From NCBI GenBank assembly GCA_028280415.1, contig JANQLV010000018.1:1-51359 (forward strand): 51,359 nt of DNA, read 5' to 3'. Every line of letters starts with the position of its first letter. Position 1 is the first letter of the stretch. This document shows, in pieces, positions 32,186-40,643 of the stretch. The notes under the pieces were generated by a model. That model was not told the DNA's origin and did no database searches. It saw only the letters and a list, made by a program, of their open reading frames with translations. Source of the stretch: Saprospiraceae bacterium. Lineage in GTDB: Bacteria > Bacteroidota > Bacteroidia > Chitinophagales > Saprospiraceae. Both the position numbers and the translations under genes were made by a program.

Positions 32186-34363
32186 ATGAGCAATTCAGAA
32201 CCTAAAAAGAAAAAAAGAAAATTCTCCCGAAGAAAATTTCTCGTCAGGTCTTCCATCGGTTTAGGAGTCCTTATCGGAACTGGTTATTTGAGTCGGCATT
32301 TAATCCGGCGATACCTGGCTGATTTTGCCAATACCGCCGAGCCTCCTTATATGGGAAATATTGATGATCCCAATATCTGGTTTGAAGTATTGGAAGATAA
32401 TCAGATCATTTTATATAGTTCGAAAGTAGAGATGGGGCAAGGCACATTCACCGGTTTGGCTCAAATAGCAGCTGATGAGCTGGAAGTCGATATTCAGCAG
32501 CTCAAGGTGAAGCATGCACCAAGTGCATCCGGAAATATCGACCAGTTTAGTACTGGTGGAAGTACCTCTATCTCCAGCCTTTGGCAACCATTACGAGAAC
32601 TCGCTGCTACGCTCAGGGAAATGATCAAGCAAGAGGCCGCCAAACAGTTAGGTGTTGATATTGCGGCATTAAAAGTCAGTAAAGGCATGGTTTCAGCAAA
32701 CGGAAAATCACTCAGTTACGGGGAAGTAGTCAAGAAGGTTAGCGAGTGGAAAATCCCCAAAACACCACCTTTAAAAGATATAAAATCCTACCAGTATGTT
32801 GGTAATCCCGTTCCAAGGGTCGACTTGCTGGACAAAGTAAAAGGGGCTCCGATATTCGGAATGGATGCCAGTATGCCGGACATGCTTTATGCCAGTGTCA
32901 TCCGTTCTTCCCTGATCGATACCAAAATGGAAAATGCGGATATCAGTAAGGCAGCAGAAATGCCTGATGTAGTCAAGGTTATTCAAGAGCCTGATTTCAT
33001 TGGGGTTATTGCGACTTCTATGACAGCCGCCGAGAATGCTAAAAAAGCGATTAAGGTCAACTGGTCCACCAACAGAACCTGGCAACAACAAGATATTGAA
33101 GATAAGATTCAGGTTGGTAAAGGCAGTCCGGTCACTATTCAGAAACAAGGCAATTCAAAAAGTATTCTGGAAAATAGTGAAGAAGTGATTAGCTCGGAAT
33201 ACAAAAGCCCCATTGGGGCACATGCTCAACTGGAACCCAATGGTGCGCTAGCTCATGTAAAAGACGGAAAGGCAACTATTTATATGTCGACACAGGTGAT
33301 AAAAATTACTCAGGATGAGGTCGCAGAAAGATTGGGTATTAAAAGTAAAGATGTTAATATCGTTCCTACCTTCCTGGGGGGAGGATTTGGCAGAAGGCTT
33401 CATACCCCCAACGCCATGCAGGCAGCAGTGATGTCAAAAGCAGTGGGTAAACCAATCAAGTGCTTTTTCAACAGAAAAGAAGAATTTCAAAATGATACTT
33501 TCCGCCCTCCTACTCATCATGTCTTAAAAGCCAAACTCAAGGATGGAAAAATTGAAGCAATGGAACATAATGTTTCCAGTGGTGATGTTGCTTTCGGATC
33601 AGCTTTAGTTCCCCGGATTGCGGAGCCTTTAATGGGAGCAGATTTAGGCGCCTGGAGAGGCGGGATGATTAATTACAGTAAAATTCCGAATTATCGAGCA
33701 ATCTCCTGGAGAGTAAAACTTCCCTTCGCTACCAGTTGGTGGAGAAGTCTGGGTTTATTAGCGAATACTTTTGCCATTGAAAGCTTTATGGATGAACTGG
33801 CTATTACTGCCAAGCAAGACCCTATCCAGTTTCGACTCGATCAGATCGGTGATGATGAACGTGGCAGTCGCCTGAAAGGAGTAATCATAGCCGCCAGAGA
33901 TAAAGCAGGCTGGAAAGATGGCGTTTTACCGAATGGAAGAGCTATGGGTTTTGCCGCCTCCGTTGATGCCAATACTCCCTGCGCACACGTTGTAGAAGTT
34001 TCGGTAGAAAACAAAAAGATCAAAGTTCACAAAGTGACCTGTGCTATCGATCCGGGATTAGCCATAAATCCAGATCAGATCAGAGCGCAAAGTGAAGGAT
34101 GTATAATAATGGGGATGAGTGCCGCCATGTTTGAAAAAATGACGGTAAAAGACAATAAGCTTAGCCCAACAATTTACGGGCCGTATAAAATGGCGATGAT
34201 GAAAGATGCCCCCAAGGAAATTGATGTGGTCATTCTGGAATCAACGGGAAAACCCGGAGCAGTAGGCGAGCCACCACTGGGCCCGATTGGAGCAGCAATT
34301 GCGAATGCCGTTTTTCGGATTACCGGCCAGCGCCTGAGGGCTATGCCTTTGGAATTAGCCTAG
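32186..34363 (+). CDS. Tat-exported molybdopterin-binding large subunit, isoquinoline 1-oxidoreductase type (IorB-like)
   Basis: A 725-aa protein. Its twin-arginine signal is KKRKFSRRKFLVRSS (Arg15-Arg16) followed by a hydrophobic stretch. The xanthine-dehydrogenase family molybdopterin domains contain SSKVEMGQGTFTGLAQI, GGGFGRRLHTPNAMQ and the C-terminal GAVGEPPLGPIGAAIA, with Glu695 as the active-site base. IorB-like subunits hydroxylate N-heterocycles or oxidise aldehydes; the substrate here is unknown. With the IorA-like subunit and the cytochrome it makes a complete periplasmic electron-transfer unit. A terminator follows at 34408. Confidence 0.92.
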   Translation: MSNSEPKKKKRKFSRRKFLVRSSIGLGVLIGTGYLSRHLIRRYLADFANTAEPPYMGNIDDPNIWFEVLEDNQIILYSSKVEMGQGTFTGLAQIAADELEVDIQQLKVKHAPSASGNIDQFSTGGSTSISSLWQPLRELAATLREMIKQEAAKQLGVDIAALKVSKGMVSANGKSLSYGEVVKKVSEWKIPKTPPLKDIKSYQYVGNPVPRVDLLDKVKGAPIFGMDASMPDMLYASVIRSSLIDTKMENADISKAAEMPDVVKVIQEPDFIGVIATSMTAAENAKKAIKVNWSTNRTWQQQDIEDKIQVGKGSPVTIQKQGNSKSILENSEEVISSEYKSPIGAHAQLEPNGALAHVKDGKATIYMSTQVIKITQDEVAERLGIKSKDVNIVPTFLGGGFGRRLHTPNAMQAAVMSKAVGKPIKCFFNRKEEFQNDTFRPPTHHVLKAKLKDGKIEAMEHNVSSGDVAFGSALVPRIAEPLMGADLGAWRGGMINYSKIPNYRAISWRVKLPFATSWWRSLGLLANTFAIESFMDELAITAKQDPIQFRLDQIGDDERGSRLKGVIIAARDKAGWKDGVLPNGRAMGFAASVDANTPCAHVVEVSVENKKIKVHKVTCAIDPGLAINPDQIRAQSEGCIIMGMSAAMFEKMTVKDNKLSPTIYGPYKMAMMKDAPKEIDVVILESTGKPGAVGEPPLGPIGAAIANAVFRITGQRLRAMPLELA

Positions 34364-34407
34364 GAAAAAGCGGATAATGGGAAGGCATCCCGGATTTTTG
34401 AAAATGT

Positions 34408-34440
34408 AGAATAACCAATCATCATTTGATCGGTTATTCT
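34408..34440. terminator. Intrinsic terminator between convergent genes
   Basis: AGAATAACC (34408-34416) and GGTTATTCT (34432-34440) are perfect arms, followed on the plus strand by a T-rich run to about 34459. It ends the oxidoreductase operon; on the minus strand T-rich sequence also follows, so it may serve both sides. Confidence 0.75.
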
Positions 34441-34452
34441 ATTTCTTTTGTT

Positions 34453-36150
34453 TTATTTTTCGTAAATCAAAGTTCCCTGAAGGTAGGTAGCTTCTACAGT
34501 AGTTTGGTTGATTTGAGTAGCCGGAATTTCAAAAATATTCCTGTCCAGAATAATTAAATCCGCTTCTTTTCCGACCTCAATAGAACCAACTGTACCTTCC
34601 TGTCTCATCACATAAGCTCCGTTTATGGTATAAGCTTTAATAGCTTCTTCCAAACTTATCTCCTGGGGGCTTCTGGTAACTGCATTTTGTAAGCCTACAA
34701 ATGGATTTAAGGCGCTTACATCCCAATCGCTACTCAGGGTAATTCTCGCTCCTGCCTCTCTAAGACTTTTCAGCGGAATAATATTTTCGTTTAAGGCTGG
34801 CCCAATAAGATAATCATTATCATGCCAGTGCGCCGGTTGGGTAAAATCCCCTGCCACCTGAGCATCAGCCGTCACATTCAAGGATTCAAACCTGTTTAAA
34901 TCTGTCGGGTCAACGTATTCTACATGAGTGATCCTGTGTCGCCCCTGAGCAGTGCCCGATTCTTCAATTGCATTAAGCGCTTCGTGTACCCCTCTATTTC
35001 CGATAGCGTGAATATGGAAATCAAAACCAGTACTCTCCAATTCTGTGATATAATCTGCAATTCTTTGCTGGGAGAAATAGTTGAGCCCATTGTTTGTAGA
35101 CAGTTCAAAATAATCCAGTAAATAATCATCATGCATAGCCGAAGTGGTGTTATGGATTATTCCGTCACAGTATAATTTAATCTGATTGAACTTTAGCAAA
35201 CTGTTTGCATCATTACTATATAATGATTTTAGCATAGCAATTTGATTGGCATCATCTTCATCCGGATAGGCCCAAAGTCCCAGGTTTGCTCTAACCGTTA
35301 GCTTATTCTCATCAGCTACTTTTTTCCAGGTCAGATGATGTTCTCTTTTCCAATAGGTCCTGGCATCGCATATCGAAGTAATTCCATATTTAGCCAATTC
35401 GGGCAGAGCAAATTCTGTCAACCCTGCATAATCGTTTTGCGCTCTTTCCGCTGTGGGAGCCAAAGCGATATCCAAAAGTAAATTTCCAGCATTATCAATC
35501 AATAATCCATTGGCCTCGCCATCCGCTTCCCTCATAATTATTCCACCGGGGGGATCAGGTGTATTATTATCGATGCCCATCAGTTCCAATGCTTTCGAAT
35601 TGCACCAAATAGAATGCGATGTCTGCTCCATAATAGCTACCGGCCTGTCCGGTGCTACCTCGTCTATGATCTCCTTGGGTAATCGCGTTGCACTCAATGG
35701 AACATCTATCCAATGTCCCCAGCCCAATAACCAGTCCGTTCCCGGATTTTGCTGTACAGCATCCGAGATATCTGCAGCATAATCTTCCGGATCAGCGATA
35801 TTGTCATCTAATATAAACTGAAAATTGTCGGTTGCCGCCTCCAGCGGATGCAAATGGACATCGTGAATACCTGGCATCATAAAAGCGCCTTCCAAATCAA
35901 TCACCTGCGCATTCTCTGAAACCCTGTTTTTTGCTTCCTCACTATCACCAACGTATTCAATTATACCATCTTTTATATAAAGAGCTTCTGCCCAGGGCTG
36001 GCTGGCATTTACCGTGTAAACAGTTCCATTAAAAAATACAGTTTCTTCGTGCATAGCCGGTTCAGGTGTTCGATTTTCATCCTTACAGGAAAGGGAAAAA
36101 GTGATAAGCAATAAAAACAGAATTGCCATTTTATTGATTTTACTATTCAT
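34453..36150 (-). CDS. Lipoprotein amidohydrolase, YtcJ-like
   Basis: A 565-aa protein with a lipoprotein signal (LSC, Cys22). Amidohydrolase 3 family: metal ligands in GIHDVHLHP (His99, His101), IHAIGNRGVHEAL, HRITHVEYV, and the late Asp in LSSDWDVSALNP. The N-terminal FNGTVYTVNASQPWAEALY and C-terminal GSIEVGKEADLIILDRN frame the composite beta-sandwich. These enzymes hydrolyse N-acyl or amide substrates; the specific one is unknown. It follows the bestrophin gene by 11 bases, so they form one transcript. Confidence 0.88.
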   Translation of the reverse strand: MNSKINKMAILFLLLITFSLSCKDENRTPEPAMHEETVFFNGTVYTVNASQPWAEALYIKDGIIEYVGDSEEAKNRVSENAQVIDLEGAFMMPGIHDVHLHPLEAATDNFQFILDDNIADPEDYAADISDAVQQNPGTDWLLGWGHWIDVPLSATRLPKEIIDEVAPDRPVAIMEQTSHSIWCNSKALELMGIDNNTPDPPGGIIMREADGEANGLLIDNAGNLLLDIALAPTAERAQNDYAGLTEFALPELAKYGITSICDARTYWKREHHLTWKKVADENKLTVRANLGLWAYPDEDDANQIAMLKSLYSNDANSLLKFNQIKLYCDGIIHNTTSAMHDDYLLDYFELSTNNGLNYFSQQRIADYITELESTGFDFHIHAIGNRGVHEALNAIEESGTAQGRHRITHVEYVDPTDLNRFESLNVTADAQVAGDFTQPAHWHDNDYLIGPALNENIIPLKSLREAGARITLSSDWDVSALNPFVGLQNAVTRSPQEISLEEAIKAYTINGAYVMRQEGTVGSIEVGKEADLIILDRNIFEIPATQINQTTVEATYLQGTLIYEK

Positions 36151-36161
36151 TTCGTTTTTAT

Positions 36162-37223
36162 TTACATCTGTGTATCATATATGACGGGAAACTGCTTGGG
36201 AATTTCCTCATTGCTTTCTCCCAGGTTCTGCCGCAAATCTATTTCAATGCCTCGGGCAATGGTTGAAATGGGTACATCATTTGCGGAGCCTTCAAACGGA
36301 TTTTCGCCGGTCCTGCCGATCCTTTCCATTGTATGAAAAACCCAAGCTACTACGACGTAAAAAGGAATAGACAACCAGATAAACAGATTGCCAACCAGTG
36401 GTTGAATTTCGGCGATCTCTTTTCCAATTTCAGCAAATTGCGGAACAATCGCCAGGGGTAATATCAAAACAAATACCCACATGAAATAATGGTTCAGCGA
36501 GGCGAAATGACGCGGATAAGGAAAATTCTTAATTCTTTCCGATTTGCCTTGCAAGGTAAATAACTCTTCCAAAACTCCCTCCAGTTGTAAAAAAGAAAAC
36601 TCCCAGATCGCACCACTCTCTTTGAGTCTTCTGAGATGATGAGACTGCAAATACAAAAGTGCAGTTTGTTTATTGTTTTTACTCATTACATATTCCAGGT
36701 CTTTTTCGGAAATATAAGGTTTTAAATCCGCTTCAACCGTCGAATCCCATTCCGGTGGCCGAACGATCTTGCTCCACTCTCTATTGGTTCTTTCATGCAC
36801 TACTGTTTCCCAGGTTTTGGAAGCACGCATAGCGTGTCGCAAGGCAGCCATCCAAGCAATATGCCGGTAAGTCAGGGTTTTTATTTCGTGATGCAATTCT
36901 TCTTTCGACAGTTTAACCGAGGTACGTTCATTGCTTACCATATCCTGTACGAACATCCCAAAGGTTCGGGAGGTATTGACAATGCCACCCCATATTTTCC
37001 TTGCTTCCCAAATCCTGCCATAAGCCGAATTATTCTGAAATCCAATAACAAAAGCTACCGCAGTCCCGATCAGAGCCAGAGGTGTCCAAGGAATTTTTAT
37101 CCAGTACAGATCAAAAAAATAGTACAATCCGACCACTAATGTAATAATGGTAAAAAACAGTAAGGTCTCATAACGAGTCCATTTTGCCATATCTATGGCT
37201 TTGTAAACTTTCTTTGTATACAT
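36162..37223 (-). CDS. Bestrophin family anion channel (UPF0187)
   Basis: A 353-aa membrane protein. The bestrophin pattern is clear: hydrophobic TM1 (TLLFFTIITLVVGLYYFF), then PWTPLALIGTAVAFVIGFQN, NSAYGRIWEARKIWGGIVN, and WMAALRHAMRASK. A second membrane pair is near residues 240-300 (YFMWVFVLILPLAIVPQF, LFIWLSIPFYVVVAWVF), followed by ENPFEGSANDVPI, which resembles the family's Glu/Asp-Asn-Asp motif. Bacterial bestrophins are pentameric ion channels. The partner amidohydrolase is 11 bases downstream. Confidence 0.85.
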   Translation of the reverse strand: MYTKKVYKAIDMAKWTRYETLLFFTIITLVVGLYYFFDLYWIKIPWTPLALIGTAVAFVIGFQNNSAYGRIWEARKIWGGIVNTSRTFGMFVQDMVSNERTSVKLSKEELHHEIKTLTYRHIAWMAALRHAMRASKTWETVVHERTNREWSKIVRPPEWDSTVEADLKPYISEKDLEYVMSKNNKQTALLYLQSHHLRRLKESGAIWEFSFLQLEGVLEELFTLQGKSERIKNFPYPRHFASLNHYFMWVFVLILPLAIVPQFAEIGKEIAEIQPLVGNLFIWLSIPFYVVVAWVFHTMERIGRTGENPFEGSANDVPISTIARGIEIDLRQNLGESNEEIPKQFPVIYDTQM

Positions 37224-37628
37224 GAATCAAATTTCGGGTTTGATAAAAAACAAGTTTTAGGCCGTGCTTAAATTCGTTTTTGATGACGAAAAAATCAGTT
37301 TTACAATTCTGCAAGGTTTATTGCGAGTCGTATAGCTCTTAACTACATGATTCGAAGTACAGATTTAGAAAACGATTTTGCTACTCAATGGATAACATTT
37401 ATACACGACTCAAGAGCACACCCGGCAATGTTAATCGGTTTGCCAGCACGCTCTAAATCTAATTTATAAATTTTATCAACAGAATTAAGACAAAAATGGA
37501 AATAAAGTGTTTTTCTCCTTTTTTCGCTGTGTTTATGGATTTGATTGAAAAAAGTCTAACAATTCCAGTTAAGGCAGTATTAAGTAAAAAACAAACTACT
37601 AAATAGATCATCAAATACCCCTCAAGAC
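37224..37628. other. 405-base spacer between divergent genes
   Basis: Holds the promoters of the bestrophin and the membrane-protein genes. Short inverted pairs are GAGTCGT (37325-37331) / ACGACTC (37405-37411) and GCTCTT/AAGAGC; they cannot all pair at once. I see no gene and no perfect TAnnTTTG box. Confidence 0.45.
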
Positions 37629-38297
37629 ATGTTTACTATTAAAAACAATTCCGATACTCCGGAACTCATCTCCGCCAGAACATTAATTCTTACCATTGGG
37701 ATTTTAGGATTTATTTTTCCTATACTATTAATCATTATTGCTGTGTTATTACAGGATTGCGAGTTTGTGCAAAATTCCATCAGTGCCTATTATCATACGA
37801 TTTCCAGAAATGTATTCGTAGGTACGCTATGTGCCATTGCGCTTTGCCTATACGCATACAAAGGATATAGCAAAGTCGATGATTTGGCCGGGAACATAGC
37901 TGCTTTTCTGGCTTTAGGTGTCGCTTTTTTTCCAACTTCAGTAGGCGAGCCTTTTACCAAATGCCTTCCAAATGAAATCAATACCGGTTTAGAAGGAAAA
38001 ATTCACTTCATTTCTGCTGCTTTATTATTTCTGACCCTGGCCTTCTTTTCACTATTTTTATTTACCAAAAGTAAAGGAAAGAAGAAGTCAACCAATAAGA
38101 TCATTAGAAACAGAATTTATAAAATCTGTGGTTATTTGATTTTGCTTTGTATCCTGTTAATTGCCTGTTATTTTTTCTTTTTCAGCAAAAAGTTTCCGGC
38201 TTTGGCCAGTTATCGTCCGGTTTTTTGGCTCGAGACATTTGCCTTATGGGCCTTTAGTATTTCCTGGGCAACAAAGAGTAAACTATTCCTGAAATAG
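37629..38297 (+). CDS. Six-span membrane protein, DUF998-like
   Basis: A 222-aa protein with about six hydrophobic spans (LILTIGILGFIFPILLIII, NVFVGTLCAIALCLYAYKG, AAFLALGVAFFPTSV, IHFISAALLFLTLAFFSLF, YLILLCILLIACYFFFF, LETFALWAFSISWAT). ISAYYHT and SVGEPFTKCLP are the best-marked loop motifs. It resembles the DUF998 membrane family in having an SAYYH-like motif after the first span. Function is unknown. It is convergent with, and one base from, the small zinc-finger-like gene. Confidence 0.65.
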   Translation: MFTIKNNSDTPELISARTLILTIGILGFIFPILLIIIAVLLQDCEFVQNSISAYYHTISRNVFVGTLCAIALCLYAYKGYSKVDDLAGNIAAFLALGVAFFPTSVGEPFTKCLPNEINTGLEGKIHFISAALLFLTLAFFSLFLFTKSKGKKKSTNKIIRNRIYKICGYLILLCILLIACYFFFFSKKFPALASYRPVFWLETFALWAFSISWATKSKLFLK

Positions 38298-38298
38298 A

Positions 38299-38481
38299 TC
38301 AGGTGTTTTTCCCGGTTCCATCACATACCTTGCAGTGATTGCGGTCGCCACGGACACCGATCCAGTAACCTTGCCCATCGCAATTTCGACAGACATTTCT
38401 ATTCATATAGGAAAGCAGCAGAGTGGCCAGGAAGTACATCAGGGCGAAAACAGCAAGTAATATTAAAATCCGGAAGATCAT
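38299..38481 (-). CDS. 60-aa membrane-anchored protein with a DnaJ-type CxxCxGxG zinc motif
   Basis: A 60-aa protein: a transmembrane helix (about 4-24) then a short domain with CRNCDGQG (Cys31, Cys34) and CKVCDGTG (Cys50, Cys53), the two half-sites of a DnaJ central zinc finger. The spacing of 15 residues between pairs suits one zinc. There is no J-domain. The reading frame and codon use look real, and the motif is too specific to be chance. The role is unknown; a small redox or chaperone-recruiting anchor is inference. It lies downstream of the LytTR membrane protein on the same strand, about 100 bases away. Confidence 0.75.
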   Translation of the reverse strand: MIFRILILLAVFALMYFLATLLLSYMNRNVCRNCDGQGYWIGVRGDRNHCKVCDGTGKNT

Positions 38482-38584
38482 AGCTCAATTTTTGTTTGTT
38501 TATAAAGCTGATTTTGGGTATAGCAATTTTAAAGCCACATGTGCAGTTTAGAGCTTCCAAAGATATGGTTTAAAGACGGGAAAC

Positions 38585-39538
38585 TCAAAGCAGTTTGTCT
38601 TTGATCTTTTTCAGACGCATTCTCGACATCACAAACTCCTTATCCGAATCCTTCATTCGGACGATGTATTTATCGTTTTCCCAAAAAGAATAATTCAGTA
38701 ACTCGTTTAAGTTGATGATTACACTTCTATTGATTTGGATAAATTTATCAGGATCGAGCTTCTTTTCCAATTCGGAGATCGTTGCTTTTATTCGATAACG
38801 TTCGGTAGAATTAGTCGTGGCAAATGTTTTACGATCCTCCCGCTCGATCCATTTTATTTTACTTACCTCAAGCAAAAGTTCTCCAAAATCATCAAAGACT
38901 GTAAGCCGGCTTTTAGGAGAGGCCTGCCTCCTTTTCACCTGATCCAAATCCCGACTTAGTTTATTGAGGTCTTGAGTTGTATAACTTAACTGTTGATTGT
39001 ATAGTTTTACCAGATTGACATTTATAATAGTGTAACCGATCAAAAGTACCGGTATCAGATAGTTCAAATACAAAGAAGTACTGTAAAAATATTCCTGAAA
39101 GTAAAGCTCCGAATTAAGCTCTGGAAAATGGTGAAAGAGATAGCGAACAGTTAAGGTGAAAGGAGCAAAGAAGAAAAAACTAAGTAATAAGATTGGTAAA
39201 AATTTCAACTCATACAAAAGCAAATCCCTGGCATTGAGCCGAACCTGAAAGAGCTGCAAATGAAGAGCGTAAAATCGGATCAGTGCGAAGATAATAGCAA
39301 CAGTAATACATTCGATCAGAAACTGATCGATAAAGACAAATCGCAATAAATTGGTCATTGAGAAATCGGGACTGCTCATCCATCCGATATTCTCGGGATG
39401 TAAATATATGAAGCCCTGCAGAATTAGTTCAAAAAACAGCGTTGTCAGTACAACCGCCTTCCATCCTCTAAGCAAATCGTAATTAAGGACCAATTGCATT
39501 CCGTAGATTTTAGACACAAATATAGGTATTTCGGACAT
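38585..39538 (-). CDS. Membrane-bound LytTR transcriptional regulator
   Basis: A 317-aa protein with about four transmembrane spans in the N-terminal 190 residues (AVVLTTLFFELILQGFIYL, FLIECITVAIIFALIRFYA, LPILLLSFFFFAPFTLTV, LIPVLLIGYTIINV), a coiled linker and a C-terminal LytTR domain (LLLEVSKIKWIEREDRKTFA, KFIQINRSVIINLNELLNYS, KEFVMSRMRLKKIKDKLL). There is no receiver domain, so it may sense a membrane signal directly. A Met at residue 14 is an alternative start. It is divergent from the TraB-like gene; direct repeats in the spacer could be its own binding site. Confidence 0.85.
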   Translation of the reverse strand: MSEIPIFVSKIYGMQLVLNYDLLRGWKAVVLTTLFFELILQGFIYLHPENIGWMSSPDFSMTNLLRFVFIDQFLIECITVAIIFALIRFYALHLQLFQVRLNARDLLLYELKFLPILLLSFFFFAPFTLTVRYLFHHFPELNSELYFQEYFYSTSLYLNYLIPVLLIGYTIINVNLVKLYNQQLSYTTQDLNKLSRDLDQVKRRQASPKSRLTVFDDFGELLLEVSKIKWIEREDRKTFATTNSTERYRIKATISELEKKLDPDKFIQINRSVIINLNELLNYSFWENDKYIVRMKDSDKEFVMSRMRLKKIKDKLL

Positions 39539-39564
39539 CCGGGAGGTGATTCAGCCGGTCTCAA

Positions 39565-39608
39565 AAACCGGATTTCGAACGTCTAAACCAGGATTCGGGA
39601 CCCGGTTT
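39565..39608. promoter_or_regulatory. Candidate LytTR site: AAACCnGnnTTCG twice, 20 bases apart
   Basis: AAACCGGATTTCG (39565-39577) and AAACCAGGATTCG (39585-39597) align over 13 positions with 20-base spacing, and an inverted AAACCGG (CCGGTTT) lies at 39602-39608. LytTR domains bind direct repeats about two helical turns apart. The position between the divergent starts fits control of both genes. Confidence 0.45.
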
Positions 39609-39619
39609 CCGTTTTAAGA

Positions 39620-39643
39620 CTCCAAAACAAACTTCTTTTGGAG
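39620..39643 (+). promoter_or_regulatory. Leader hairpin that covers the Shine-Dalgarno of the TraB-like gene
   Basis: CTCCAAAA (39620-39627) and TTTTGGAG (39636-39643) are perfect arms with an 8-base loop. GGAG at 39640-39643 is the likely ribosome site for the ATG at 39655, so pairing would hide it. Confidence 0.5.
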
Positions 39644-39654
39644 AAAAAAAGAAT

Positions 39655-40638
39655 ATGAAACTATTGACCACACTTGGTTTATTATGTCTTTCCATTTTAG
39701 TTTGCGGACAGCAAAAACTGGACATTGCAATCATTGGAACAGTACATCATTTTAAGGATGAATACCTGGCCAAACAAAACTTCTCCAAAGCCCGGCAATT
39801 CATTGTTGATTTTAATCCGGATATCTTTTGCATCGAAGCTATTCCCGTCTACGATACCTTAAGTCTAAGGGAGATTTTACCTAAAAATATGGAGCGGGCC
39901 AATCAATTGAGAGATACACTAATTCATTATGGCCTCTTTAGCTTGAAGACCGAGGCTGCTACTTCGGTTTCCTCAAAGGGAAACACGATATTTTTAGAAA
40001 ATGAAAATCCCAAAATCCTAAAGGGTGGCCAGTTCTATGCCCGCTACGATTTTTGGAATGCCTTTTATCTGTGGGATGGAATACGACAAAAGGGAGATAG
40101 TCTGGGCTATTTTTCAAAATACTTATGGAATCTGGATAACACGGAATTCAGGCATATCATATTTCCAGCAGCTCGACAACTTGGAATAGAGCAATTCTAC
40201 GGCATCGATTATCGTCAGGGTGAAGACCGGTTTTTGGACAATAATAATAAGGTAATGAAAAAATTGCTTTTTAGCTTCAAATGGAAACCCTTGCGATTAT
40301 ATTTAAAAACCAAAAAACGCTATAAAAAAGCAGAAAAAAAGGGCAAGCTCATCGAATTCATTAATAGTTCCGAATTCCAGGATTCCTTTTCCAAACTCAT
40401 TAATGACTTAAGCCGAAAATTACCGAAATCCCGGGAAGCCAAAAAAACTAAAGCTTACTGGTTGAAGCGAAATAGAATAATGGCCGAGCGACTGATCAGT
40501 ACCGCCAGAGAGCAAAAGGCCATAAAAGTAGTACTCAGCGTCGGAAGTGCCCATGTCAGTCCTATCAAGTCCTTTCTGGAAGCCAAAGGACATCAGGTAA
40601 CAATCTATGGAACATACATTTCAAATTATAAAAACTAG
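39655..40638 (+). CDS. Secreted TraB/DUF5694-like protein
   Basis: A 327-aa protein with a signal peptide (LLTTLGLLCLSILVCGQ). The mature part opens with LDIAIIGTVHHF, holds IFCIEAIPVYDT, and ends with NRIMAERLISTAREQ, KVVLSVGSAHVSPI. This matches the TraB/PrgY/Tiki-type erythromycin esterase-like fold, and DUF5694 in particular, with the GTxHxF and late GSAHxxP motifs as probable metal or active-site residues. The function in bacteria is unclear. It forms a transcript with the CPBP-like gene 5 bases downstream, and is divergent from the membrane LytTR regulator. Confidence 0.75.
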   Translation: MKLLTTLGLLCLSILVCGQQKLDIAIIGTVHHFKDEYLAKQNFSKARQFIVDFNPDIFCIEAIPVYDTLSLREILPKNMERANQLRDTLIHYGLFSLKTEAATSVSSKGNTIFLENENPKILKGGQFYARYDFWNAFYLWDGIRQKGDSLGYFSKYLWNLDNTEFRHIIFPAARQLGIEQFYGIDYRQGEDRFLDNNNKVMKKLLFSFKWKPLRLYLKTKKRYKKAEKKGKLIEFINSSEFQDSFSKLINDLSRKLPKSREAKKTKAYWLKRNRIMAERLISTAREQKAIKVVLSVGSAHVSPIKSFLEAKGHQVTIYGTYISNYKN

Positions 40639-40643
40639 ACAGT

